Below, in pieces: positions 48,710-59,290 of a stretch of DNA of 64,000 nt. Origin of the DNA: Eutypa lata (lineage: Eukaryota; Ascomycota; Sordariomycetes; Xylariales; Diatrypaceae); NCBI GenBank assembly GCA_022661535.1, contig JAKULF010000001.1:2232001-2296000 (forward strand), written 5' to 3'. Numbering within the stretch: position 1 is the stretch's first letter; each line of letters starts with the position of its first letter. The notes under the pieces are model-generated. The model saw only the letters and a program-made list of their open reading frames with translations, was not told where the DNA came from and made no database searches. The position numbers and the translations under genes were made by a program.

Positions 48710-51132
48710 TCAAAAGATTTCAACATCCACAGGTACCCAATCTATCTTAATATGCCTCCTTTCCATTGAACCCACCCCCACTCTGATGTACGCATGTCTC
48801 ATATCTTCGCTCCGATTAACATTCTCGTCAAGCGCCGGTTTGGCAATCAATACGTAGTGTAATTGATTTTCACCCGGTCTATCGTCTTTGTCATTCCCTA
48901 CTATGACACATCTAAGGAGAGAGGGATCATAATGGTCGTTCGTGTCAAAGATAATCCCTCTCTTAGCTTCCCCAAACTCGAATTCTCTTGCTCTGGCCCG
49001 TACCTGCAGCACATAATCAAGCTCATGTGTTGTCCAGTATTTCGTATCCTGGTCCAATGGGAAAGGCGACTCTAGATCTCGAGACCATTCGATCTTCGCA
49101 AAGGGAAGATCAAGATATGCAATTCTGCCAAGGTAGTACATCCAGGACCAAGTAGGTACGCCTTTCCGGTTCGAAGGGTAGTGCAACTTAGTGAGGTAGT
49201 CTTTGCCTCTTTTCCAAAGGAGACCCCTTCCGAGATGAGCTTCGAATATGCCGTAGCCTCCTCTGGTATTGAAGCCATGTACTAGCTTCTGTTCTAGACC
49301 TCTTATTGCGATGGATCTGTCCGTGTCAAACGAAAACGAAAGCCCCGAATATCTTTCATAAAGCGCCTCATAAAGTCGAATTCTTCCACCCTTGTAATGA
49401 TTCAAGGCGTACGCGGGAAATTCCGGGTCACCCAGGAAGGCTGATTTGTTACTTTCATGAATATTAGTAGCAGTAACGTGCCATACTACCTAAGACTCAG
49501 GAGGCTTACTTGATGATCCTTGATAGTGTTTCGCATCGTACACCCCAGCCACACTCCCAGTATGTCTGTCTCTCACCGAAGTAGATGGTACGGCGTGACA
49601 AGGCTCTCTCTTGCAACACCCAGCCTCTTTGGTTCAACTTGCCTTCTTCTATGTCCCCACGAAAGTCATCGATCATTTCTGAGACATAGAAGGTAGCATT
49701 CTCGGGCCTTCTTATCTCGACGGTAGTTCGCTCTTGTCGAGGTCCGAGAAACCCCTCCGCCGTGGAATTTGCACGACTTGCCGCAATGGTGCAGTACGCG
49801 GAATTGAAAATATGCCCCATCTTGGCCGATTCTGCAACCCAATCTTCCTCGCTGTCTTGGATGATGCACAGGGAGTCTATCCAAAGGAATCTCACTCCAA
49901 GTTCGCGAGTGACGATAACGGCATCCTGAAAGGTTCTTGGAAGCGTGTAGAGATCTATGCTTTTCTTGAAATATTCCAGGTTATTGCTCAGTGTTTTAAA
50001 CGAGGGTTCCATTCCTGCTGCTCCCCATTGATGCGATAAAGCGAAATATTTAGCATTGACGCATCTCGTATCGCATTCGAGACGAACGAAGGGCTGGCTC
50101 GTTCTATCGCCCACATCAATCAGCCTAGTAGGTAGATTCCCGTAGTGTTGAGGTTGGCATTTATGACACTTGTCACAGTTGTGAAGCCATTCGCGAATAA
50201 GTCGAAACTGGATATGGCTACCTGAATCGGGTAATGTTGGGAAGCCAGTGTATATACGGTGGGAGCCCGACACCATGTCTATAGCTTTCTTGTTAGCAGT
50301 ATTCAAATGTGGCAAATTGATATCCTCTCTACAAGCATACCTGGGTGACAGTATACGGATAATACTGGGGGACTCCTGTAATCCATGCGAAAGGCCGAAT
50401 CAATGAGATAGAAATGGATATCCGGATCGTGCCATTTATCCCAATGTTTACTAATAGAGTTGTAAAATAGACTGCAAAGCTTGCAGCCCCTATCCTTGAG
50501 ACCTGCCACAGAATCGTGTCGAATGAAGTTCCTGGCTAGAAGGTCCATGCTTCGACATTGCTTGCATAGCTCTTCTCGGGCCGCCCTTGGTGGCCAAATC
50601 TCGGTATAGTCAATCGTTTTGAAAACACCGAGGGAGAATACTCTATCATCAACAATTTCCCAAATGTCGTTGAACTGGAACATTCATATGGTTAATATGT
50701 AGGTATTGTCAGCATCAGCCTTAATAGAAGGTGGCTTACGTCCTAAAGAAGGGTACATCAGTTTGTTTAAGTTAAGTTAAGTCAAGCTAAGATGCTACTT
50801 ACAGGCTAGGTTTGAAGAGGAACCAGGTCAGTATGAGTAAGAAGACAGCTTGAGGTTGGAATATGTACTCACATGCTGTAGAAGAATCAGATCTTAGTCA
50901 GGATTGCAGTGGAAAATAAGGATACACTAGATAGCACGACTTACCTTCTAGAGATCAAAATAGCAGTCAAGGTCAGAACTACGCTTCTGAGGTCTATGGA
51001 GAACAGACTTACATACTGGAAATAATCCATGTGTTAGCAATGCTTCGTATATCTCATGCAGTTCTTAGGTACTGGAAGAAGACTGACATCGTCATTTGGG
51101 CCATTAACCCTGGTTACTAATTCACGATCCAT
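48710..51132 (-). CDS. HET-domain (heterokaryon incompatibility) protein with five 3-nt microexons
   Basis: Proposed exons, 5' to 3': 51132-51088, 51015-51013, 50947-50945, 50875-50873, 50805-50803, 50742-50740, 50674-50341, 50284-49510, 49451-48710. They sum to 1911 bases (636 aa), exactly in frame. The start MDRELVTRVNGPNDD is followed by microexon residues Y, K, H, P, D and then FNDIWEIVDD. CxxC pairs (ELCKQCRSMD, GCKLCSLFYNS) and CDKCHKC precede the HET domain at about residues 209-355: KYFALSHQWGA, LPRTFQDAVIVTRELG, FLWIDSLCIIQDSEEDW. GWVLQERALSRRTIYFGE follows. HET proteins trigger cell death on non-self fusion or act in fungal innate immunity; the specific partner here is unknown. The frame is open about 20 codons upstream of this ATG, so an extra 5' exon is possible. 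The body is certain; the microexons rest on splice signals only. Confidence 0.85.
50675..51087 (-). other. Array of six tandem introns separated by five 3-nt exons
   Basis: Intron spans are 51087-51016 (72 bp), 51012-50948 (65), 50944-50876 (69), 50872-50806 (67), 50802-50743 (60) and 50739-50675 (65). Donors are GTCAGT, GTAAGT, GTAAGT, GTGAGT, GTAAGT, GTAAGC. Branch candidates are TGCTAAC, CTTGAC, CCTGAC, ACTGAC, CTTAAC, GCTGAC. Acceptors are CCAG, CTAG, ACAG, CTAG, TTAG, CCAG. The 3-nt pieces between them, TAT, AAG, CAT, CCT and GAC, are whole codons in the HET frame. A single 413 bp intron with chance internal sites is the main alternative, but that length is unusual here and six evenly spaced complete intron signatures are unlikely by chance. 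Confidence 0.75.
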
Positions 51133-52813
51133 GGCATTATGTGCTGATGAATTAGGCAGTATCTCTTCTAAGGAAGTGAAGTTGACAGCGCCCGTTTGTA
51201 CGCCTAGATGAAGATTTTAGGAAGGACGAAGAAGTAACTGTGGCTCCCAAGAACTCGAATTTGCGTTTTGACGTTCTGCTGTAAGTATTCAGCATTACCC
51301 AAGAGCCTTTGTGTTCGTTGTCGATCCTAGCTACATTCATGTCTTGGAACACTCGACTCTAGCCGGCAACATGTAGCTGAATGCGCCACGCGAGTAGAAT
51401 TGTCGTCGTAGTTAAAATGTTAAGAAAGTTGTTTCATCAAAAGAATACTTACCAGCCCTAGTGGTGGGTGTTTGATTAATAACATGGTTATTTAATGGTA
51501 GATGCTAGGAATGTATGCATCATTCCCTATGAGTACAAACATTCCTACACCTCCGTAGGCATGACAAATCCCCTTGTAGCTTGTAGTATCTCATAGGGAA
51601 TGTAGCACATTATGGGGTCTAATACTCAAATTTCGCAAGTAGCTTATATAGTAAGAAGTCTATAGCTACTAAAGCCGATTGTTTAAATAACATAAAATAA
51701 AAAATCAGGCTGCTGACGGAAGTATGCGAAATGACATTTTCCCCAAGAAGGACTGTGTAACGTCTAATAACCACCCGGCCCCGCCCGGATCCCGTAAACC
51801 TTTATTAATACATCAGTGGCATATATGGGAAAATTACATTGGGACGGATTTCATTCTAGTCCTAAATACTACGTCCAACGAGGGGAATCCATGGCGAATA
51901 ATTCAAAGTCATGGCATATGCGGTAGTCGAGTTTGTATCTCATGTGCTGGATACTTTTGTGGGAAACCAAAAAGTCCCTGCCAGGCTACGATATTGCCTT
52001 GTACGATGAGCTTTAAAGTGGACCATAACGTGAGGGCTTTCAAGGTATTCAACTGATGTCTCTCGTTCATGAAGATAAGGAGCAATATAGAGTGGTGTTA
52101 GGGAGCTTAATATTCACCTAATTTAGTCAGGAGGCAGCAAGCAGTGTTTGGCCTGTAAGCAAGGTGCATGCAACCTCATTTTGATGGCCTGGGAGATAAG
52201 CACACCATCGCCAGTACCATTAGAGCAGCTCTAACCCCGGTTTTTGGCTTCCTGTAGCAACAGCATTATCAAGGAACAAAATTTTAAGCCACCTGAATTT
52301 AACGAAGTAGATGCTTCGTCTAACACGGCGGCGGCATCTAAGACGCTTCTATACAAATGCATATGCAAAATAGAGGTTTAATTTATACACACGGATATAT
52401 ATCCCCTTCACATAGACCACTTACCTATACATAACTAAGCATAAAAATTCAAGAGCGGATATTTTCATCAGGCTTATGATGTCCTGTTTACGGCGATACC
52501 TCACAACGCTGCCCTAGTATAACCAAAAGGCAATTATAACCCGACAAACTGCAAGAGTGGCAACGGTAAGTAAAATCATTATCTGAGTAAGTAAGTAGTC
52601 ATTGATATTAATAATTTCATAAAATCATTCCCTTATCCCCGGGCCAGGCCAATCCCCTTCCATTCCTCTTAACAAAGCCGATTTCAAAAGACTCCAAAAC
52701 CATAAGGTGATGATGATAATAGAAAAGCAAGGAAGCGGATCGTTGCCTCTCTCTCTCTTCCCTTTTTAAAAAATATATATGAGACGAGATAATTCCATTC
52801 ATCCACCTCCCCT
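51133..52813. other. Upstream region of the HET gene and 3' flank of the pyruvate decarboxylase gene
   Basis: No supportable gene. On the minus strand, frames at 51352-51152 and just upstream of 51132 are open for short distances and may contain unrecognised 5' exons of the HET gene. A GTAAGT donor-like site lies near 51450. The rest is AT-rich. Confidence 0.4.
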
Positions 52814-54767
52814 TCACGGCTCCAACTTGGCGTTATTCCGCGCGCTAGCGGCAGCCGTCAGCTTGAGGGCGGCGGGGGCGTCGTCGCGGGGCATGTAGAC
52901 CTCGACGAAGCGGAGGCCGGAGCGGGTGTTGAAGTCGTCGTCGTCGAGGAGCTGCGAGAGCTCCGCCTTGGTCTTGGCGACGTACGTGGCCGAGTCCTTG
53001 CCCAGCGTGCCGCCGAACGCCGCCACCAGGTCCTTGTACCGCCAGTTCGCCACGTCGTTGTACTCGGCGTCCATGCCGTGGATGTACCGCTCGATTGTGT
53101 ACCCGTCGTTGCAGATGACGAATCTGGTTTTTATTTTGCTCTGGTTAGTAATTGTTTCTAATTTCCTTTTTCTTTTTTTCCCGTGGGAAGGTTAAGATGG
53201 AAAAAAAGGACTTCAAACTCACAATATAACATCAAGATTATGTCTAATCATCGTGCTGACCTCCTGTGCCGTGAGCTGGAAGCTGCCATCGCCCTCGAAC
53301 AGGACAGTGCGGCGGCGCTTCTCGCCGCTCTCGGTGGCGGCATCCTTGGCGGCGAGGGCGGCGCCCTGCGTGGCGCCGACGGCCCAACCAATACTGCCCC
53401 ACAGGGTCTGGTTGAGAGCCGTGACGCCCGTGGGGAACTTGGTGTCCCAGATGCCGAAGTTGGCGGTGCCGGTCTCGGTGACGATGACGTCCTGGGGGCG
53501 GAAGAAGCGGTTGACGCGCTTCCAGAACCACTCCTGGCGGATGACCTGGTCGGCGCCGTCGGCGGTGACGGGGGCCTCGACGGCGGCGGGGATGGGGGCC
53601 GGCGGGTTGGCCTTCAGCTGCTCCAGGTCGACGCGCTCGGCCAGCTTCTGCAGGACGCCGCGCATCTTGACGCCCGGGTACTCCGAGTACCGCACGACGC
53701 AGTGGGTCGAGTGCAGGTCGACGGTGGTGAGCTGGCTGAGGCGGAACGAGAACCCGGCCGTGTTAAAGTCGCTCTGCAGCGAGCCGATGCTCAGCACCAG
53801 GTCCGAGCCCTCGACCGCCTCCTTGATGGCCGGCGCCGACGCGTCCCCGGCGTACACGCCCCCGTAGCTCGGGTGCGTCTCGTCGATGCCGCCCTTGCCC
53901 ATGGGCGTGACGTAGGCGGGGAGGCCCGTGCGGTCCAGCAGGGCGCGCGTCTCCGGCAGCACGCGGTGCCGGATCGCGCAGGCGTCGACGAGCACGACCG
54001 GGTTCTTCGCCGCGTGCAGGTACTTGAGGATGACGTCGACGACGTAGTCCTCGCGGTCCGCGTCGTTGGGGGTCTCCGAGAGGTTGATGTCGGTGCGCAG
54101 GCGCGCGCCCTCCACCTTCTTCCCGACGATGTCGGTCGGCAGCATGAGGTAGACGGGCCGGCTGCGCAGGTAGCACTCCCGCAGGGCGTAGTCGATCTGG
54201 GTGGCGACCTCGGCGGCGTCGTTGAGGCGCGCCACGACGCACGACACGCCCGCGCTCATGTTGGCGAACACCTGGAAGTCGCCGTTGCCCAGGGTGTGGT
54301 GCAGGAGCATGTTGCGGCGCTGCGAAATGGTGGACGGACACCCTACAATGTGCACCACGGGCACCATCTCGCTGTAGGCTCCTGCTAATCCGTTGATCGC
54401 TGATAGCTCCCCTACTCCGAATGTCGTTATAATGGCCGACATGCCCTTGACTCGGGCGTAGCCATCGGCCGCGTAGGCTGTAAATTGGAAAATCCGTTAA
54501 TTCTTCATCCTTTATCTACGCATTCAAGGGCGGGGTAGAAGGAAAAGGGGCTGAATGTCGTCATCACTCACCTGCATTGAGCTCGTTACAGTTGCCAACC
54601 CATTTGAGTCCAGCCTTTGGGAGGTAATCTAATGCGACGAGGTTGAAGTCTCCGGGAACGCCGTGTACTGATCGTATACCGAGTTGGTAAAGCCGGGTGA
54701 ATAAGTATTGTGTCACATCTACAGGCTCCTTCAGGTTCTCAGTCCTGAGATCTGGTGTTGATGTCAT
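52814..54767 (-). CDS. pdcA: Pyruvate decarboxylase
   Basis: Exons 54767-54572, 54477-53223 and 53123-52814 give 586 aa, the normal length. Introns start GTGAGT; the joins read [18 protein letters not shown] and [20 protein letters not shown]. The N-terminal pyrimidine-binding domain holds [15 protein letters not shown] and the catalytic Glu in NCNELNA. Adjacent active-site His residues are in [11 protein letters not shown]. The C-terminal thiamine-diphosphate motif runs from [19 protein letters not shown] to ICNDGYTIE. The enzyme is cytosolic, Mg- and ThDP-dependent, and converts pyruvate to acetaldehyde and CO2 in fermentation. Upstream ATGs in the leader are ignored because [18 protein letters not shown] is the typical N-terminus. 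A GCCGAGCTCGGC palindrome lies about 150 bp upstream. The coding part is much richer in G+C than its flanks. Confidence 0.95.
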
Positions 54768-56164
54768 GATTGGTTTCTGTGTGAGTGTATGTGATTGGTG
54801 GTAGGTTTGTCTATAAGTAACTGGGAACACAAGAATGATGTTGAATTGTCCTCTTCGGTTATGGGAGCAATGGAAGGTTTATATTATACTATCCATGTGC
54901 AGTCGGTCGAGTCGCCGAGCTCGGCCAATTTAAGTTTCCAGACTTTAATACGGATAGAAAGGCACGATACGTATCGTGAGAGGTGATCTGTGTGGCGCGT
55001 AGTAAGGTAACACAGACTAAGGATCGTATCTAACTGGTTAATTGGTGTAACGAAGTCGGAATAGCTACCTACGTAAGTAGATCGAAGCGATTTGTTCCGA
55101 ACGAACCGCGAGCTCCGCGAAGGTGGAATGTAACCTAGGTAGGTATTAACTAACTAGCTCTAGAGAGAATCAGGAGATGGCAGGATTTCAATTTTTCTTA
55201 ATCGACCTCGGCCGGTCGAACTCGGCCAGTCCAGTCATTTATGTTAAACCTGTCGGCCCTTCTCTAAAAGAAAATCTGCACCAAGGTAGGTATGTGCATA
55301 TGTGCATACATACTTAGGTAGTCCCGCAGTCCTGATATCATAGCTCTTGCATGTGTATGATGATGCAATGACATGTTAATTCCGTCGTTCCACTCCTTGT
55401 AACTAAAGCATTCGCGCTTGTCTGGAACACGGCAAGGTCCGGTCTTTAGTTCCCACTTAAAGCGTAGCATTCCTAGGAATAAGCTTTTTTTTTGACTTCT
55501 GTCAATGCCGGTTCCGGCCTCAGCTCGGGATGCTACCGCCTGATAGTTCCGGTGGTGTGAGTAAGCGTCTACATATTCTATGTATCTAGAACTGTCTAGC
55601 GAGGGTTACGTGCAGCGGGAGATCCGGCAGGCAGTCCGGCTAGAATCGGCCAGGCTGAGGACATACATATGCAAGAAGATCAACCTTTCAAGTGGATATA
55701 TAGTATATCACTCATTATTGACGAACTCGAATTTGATGTTCCAGTTAGATAGTATAGTACTCGGATATTCTACCCTTTTCTAAAGAATCATGTGTGGATG
55801 TAGTTGTCATGAAACCCTATCTCTATGAGCGGTGATTTCTCCCCCTTAATAGATTCTAGACCAGAAACGCCGCCCAATGCGCTCATTGTATGTGTAGCTA
55901 GATAGCTAGTTGTTTTACATATATCGTTACAGGACATAAGAATAATCGTACTTCAAGTTCAACCTATGAAGTGTCAGTAACTCCCATCCACAATTAGTAA
56001 CAACATTGTAGCTCGTTAACAAGGGTGTTAGAGAAAGACAGGCGAACAGAAAAGCAACTGGTTAGAGAACCTCACTAATAGGCCAGCCAGATCTACACAC
56101 ACACACACACATACACACATACCTTGAATGCGTTTTTATATATCGAACCTAGGTCGACAGAGCC
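54768..56164. other. Upstream region of pyruvate decarboxylase and 3' flank of ERV1
   Basis: Contains the perfect palindrome GCCGAGCTCGGC (54914-54925), a TCGGCC-rich patch at 55205-55230, ACCTAGGTAGG at 55133-55143 and an (AC)8 tract at 56095-56110. No gene seen. Confidence 0.5.
54914..54925. promoter_or_regulatory. Perfect palindrome GCCGAGCTCGGC upstream of pyruvate decarboxylase
   Basis: A 12 bp self-complementary site about 150 bp before the start codon, with inverted CCG/CGG halves. It is a candidate zinc-cluster factor site; the factor is unknown. Confidence 0.4.
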
Positions 56165-56824
56165 TCAACCGCACCTCCCGTCCTTCCACCCGGTCCGCCA
56201 CCTCTCCTCCCACCTCGAGCAGTCGAACGCGTCCTTGCCGAGCTTGACGTTGACGGCGTTGTGGGCCTCGCACAGCCAGCGGCCGAACTCGTCGCGGGAG
56301 CCGACCCGGATCTGCTCCCTCTGCATGTACGACTGGAAGTCCTCGGCGCACACCCAGCACGGGTACAGCCGCGAGAACACGCCCATGAACGTCCGCAGGT
56401 CCGACTGCTCCGACGTCGTCGGCCGCTTCGGGTACGTCGCCGCGATCGAGTGCAGGAGCGTCCACGTGCTCCGCCCGAGCGTTTCTACGTCTGCCGGGCA
56501 GTCGCCTGGGATCTTGGTCGAGGTATTGCTGGCCGCCGTCGTTGCTGCTGCTGCTGCCGCCGCGGCTCCGGCCGTTGCGGAGGATTTTAGGGTCTTCGTT
56601 TGCGACGTGAATGATGCGAGGCTCGAACACATCCGACACCTAAATACCATGGATAATAGCATTAATACGTGACCACCATCGAAAATGGCATGCGACGGCC
56701 TTTGTTATGCAGGTGAGAGAAGTAAAACCTACGGCTTTCCATCTTTTCCCATCACCATCCCCGGCGGCAGTTTCTTGTGGGGGTCGGAACCGCCCGACCG
56801 GGGGTCTGTTGTATCGACTGCCAT
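56165..56824 (-). CDS. ERV1: FAD-linked sulfhydryl oxidase Erv1
   Basis: Exon 1 is 56824-56733 and exon 2 is 56639-56165, giving 188 aa. The join GKDGKP-CRMCSSLASF creates the shuttle CxxC (CRMC) near residue 32, as in known Erv1 proteins. An Ala-rich linker follows. The Erv/Alr FAD domain (about residues 80-188) has CPADVETLGRSTWTLLHSIA, the active-site CxxC in YPCWVCAEDF, and the FAD-binding WLCEAHNAVNVKLGK, ending in FDC. Erv1 works in the mitochondrial intermembrane space. It re-oxidises Mia40 and passes electrons to cytochrome c, driving disulfide-linked import, and supports cytosolic Fe-S assembly. The short first exon was found by eye from the GTAGGT donor and TTTAG acceptor. A T25 tract (sense strand) lies 22 bp before the ATG. 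Confidence 0.93.
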
Positions 56825-56846
56825 GATATCTCGAAGTGCGAGAGGC

Positions 56847-56871
56847 AAAAAAAAAAAAAAAAAAAAAAAAA
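56847..56871. repeat. A25 tract (T25 on the ERV1 sense strand)
   Basis: An uninterrupted homopolymer immediately upstream of the ERV1 start codon, within the expected leader or core promoter. Confidence 0.85.
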
Positions 56872-57260
56872 CAGAAAGAGAAAGGCCCAATATGCACGCT
56901 AGTTAGATGACAAGATGAAGAAAGAATCGCCAGTCGATCGAATACTAAATCTAGAGAAAGTAGAATATATTTGTAAGCATCGTCATAAGATGCGCCGACT
57001 GCCCGAATGTTCGACGTAAATTTAGTTAACTTAGCAGCTTAGTTAGATAGTGGCTTATCTTCTTTTAATCGTCGGGAGCTCATCCCCGGTTAGCTTTTTA
57101 TCGATAAAGCTTTAATCTTGGCTTGGCGATCTTCGGGATAGATGGGAGCTAACTAAGGACCTCGAATAAGCCACTTTGCTTGCAATACACTACTGCATAC
57201 TCAGCTTATGTCCACTGAATACGGCTTTTTTAATATTCAAGTTAAAATAGTTAAGATACT

Positions 57261-58270
57261 ATGAATTCTAATTCAGGGCTTGAGTCACAGAGAACTCCTG
57301 TGTTACTCTTGAAGACAAAGTCGACACCCACTGACGCTTATGAAGATCTCTTCTCTACCCCGCGGGACGCTCTAAATTTCGAGCCTATCTTTGTACCCGT
57401 GCTTCAGCACCAATTTGTGGATGATGGGATGCAACAGGTCGGTGCACTACTACAGGCCAGGAGGGTTGGCAACTCCCCTGAATGTGCTTATGGTGGACTT
57501 ATATTTACTTCGCAAAGAGCCGTAGAGGCTTTTGCGAAGCTAGTAGAAGATAGCAAAGGTGGGATGCCCTACATATGGTCTTATATGCCTACATCCATGC
57601 TCCCATGCGCCTATAATTAATACTCTAACAATTCGAAATAGGTGATGAAGGCTGGCCTCATCTCCAAAATATACCATTATACAGCGTTGGGCCCGCGACA
57701 ACCCGGGCCCTACGAGCAATACAGCAACACCCGCCACTCCAAATATTTGGTGAGGACACCGGAACCGGTGATGTGCTTGCACAGTTCATACTGGAGCATT
57801 ATGGCGAATGGTACCGGAGCCGGGATACGAAACCGCCATTGCTCTTCATGGTGGGAGAGCAGAGGCGAGACATCATACCCAAGACGCTGATGGACAAGAA
57901 CCTGCCCAGCGATAAGAGAATAGAAGTAACCGAAATGGTTGTTTACGGTACGGGGGTCATGAAGTCCTTTGCTGGGGATTTCGAGAAGGTCCTCCAAGAG
58001 ACGTCTAATAGGCCGAGGAGGTGGGCAGTTGTCTTCTCGCCTACGGGTTGCGATAGCATGCTTCGAGGTTTAGGCCTATTGAATGAAGAGACGGGGAAAC
58101 TGAAGACAGATCGGTCATCCGATACAACTGCTACTTACATCGCAACCATTGGACCGACGACGATGAATTACCTGAAGAGGACGTTCGAATATGAGCCTGA
58201 TGTGTGTGCTGAGAAACCAAGTCCCGAGGGGGTCTTACAGGGTATCAATAGCTTTCATCAAAAACAATAG
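57261..58270 (+). CDS. HEM4: Uroporphyrinogen-III synthase
   Basis: Exons 57261-57558 and 57642-58270 give 308 aa. The intron has donor GTGGGA, a CTCTAACA branch and acceptor AATAG; the join reads LVEDSKG-DEGWPHLQNIPL. The HemD/HEM4 two-lobe fold is supported by VLLLKTKSTPTDAYEDLF, LIFTSQRAVEAFAKLVED, LYSVGPATTRALRAIQ and LLFMVGEQRRDIIPKTL. The second lobe has VVFSPTGCDSML and ATIGPTTMNYL. The enzyme cyclises hydroxymethylbilane with inversion of ring D to make uroporphyrinogen III, the heme and siroheme precursor, in the cytosol. GTGGGA is a weak donor but restores the family sequence exactly. It diverges from ERV1 across about 440 bp. Confidence 0.93.
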
Positions 58271-59290
58271 ACAATAGACAGGTATCTACTACTTCGTAGT
58301 TGAAATCATAATAGTATTGTACTTAGCTCTCACTTATCGTGTCTGCCAAGCATCTTTACAACTGCCTGTCTTGGCATGTGATGGAAATTTATGGGAGCAC
58401 ACGTCATGTACGAAGTACCTACAGTTAACTAACCTTAGCGCAAAGAAGCCCATGTGACACAATACCTTAGATATCCTCAGGAGTTCAAAAGCATTGCCTC
58501 TCTCTTGATGTACTATCTCTAATATTCACATTCAATGCTTTCTTTATCTTACATGGACACCTGCCTCCTGACAACCTGGGAAGGTAAAAGCAGTGAGATA
58601 AGGAATCAGATACGAAGGTGTTACCTGGTAGTTACATCATCAACAATGGTGGGGCAAAGGCCAGCTTGTCAGACCATTTTCCTTTTAGACGGAGACAATT
58701 CATTCGGCTGTCGCAGGCAACAATTACTTAATAGTTAAGTGACTGACAAGTGTCAAATGCTTTTTTTTTCTACTCTAGGTTGTCATTAACTATTATTATT
58801 GTTGTTATGTTGTTAACAATGTACCAAATTAGACTTGTCTTTGAAACAAACCACACCGCTTATAAGCTCCGGACTTCCTCTTTTGTTGTCAAGCGATAGT
58901 TAACTTACTTTCATCATATTCTTATGATTCTTCAGTTGATGACTCCAGTTGATGATACCCCAAATCTCTATCTATTTCCGTCTATCTTTGTTCGATTGAT
59001 TGATTCCTTGAATAACCATCTATATCCCCCGCTACTTGACCGCCCGAGAGCCGTTGATCAGCCTGTCATATTCACAACCGTCCCGTTCTACAGCGTCTCC
59101 ACACCCCACACACTCCTCACAACTCACTAAGATAGTACCTATCTAGCCTAGCCAATACCTAGGTAGCCAATACCACCCGATCTCCAACTCTCAAAAAGAT
59201 CACGAGCATAGATCAACACTACGGAACTCCTAAACAATACCCAGCCCTCCTTAGATATATATATCCTGAAGCCGTGTTTAGTAGTAGACT
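58271..59290. other. Intergenic region, no gene seen
   Basis: AT-rich. The last 200 bp is C-rich and pyrimidine-biased and likely holds the OXR1 promoter and leader, with TACCTAGGTA at 59156-59165. Confidence 0.5.

Noticed and set aside
51724..52056. 110-codon plus-strand ORF upstream of the HET gene
   Set aside because: No recognised family, no neighbouring exons and an AT-rich context; probably chance.
53183..54388. 401-codon plus-strand ORF opposite pyruvate decarboxylase
   Set aside because: An antisense shadow in a G+C-rich coding exon; the minus strand encodes a clear enzyme.
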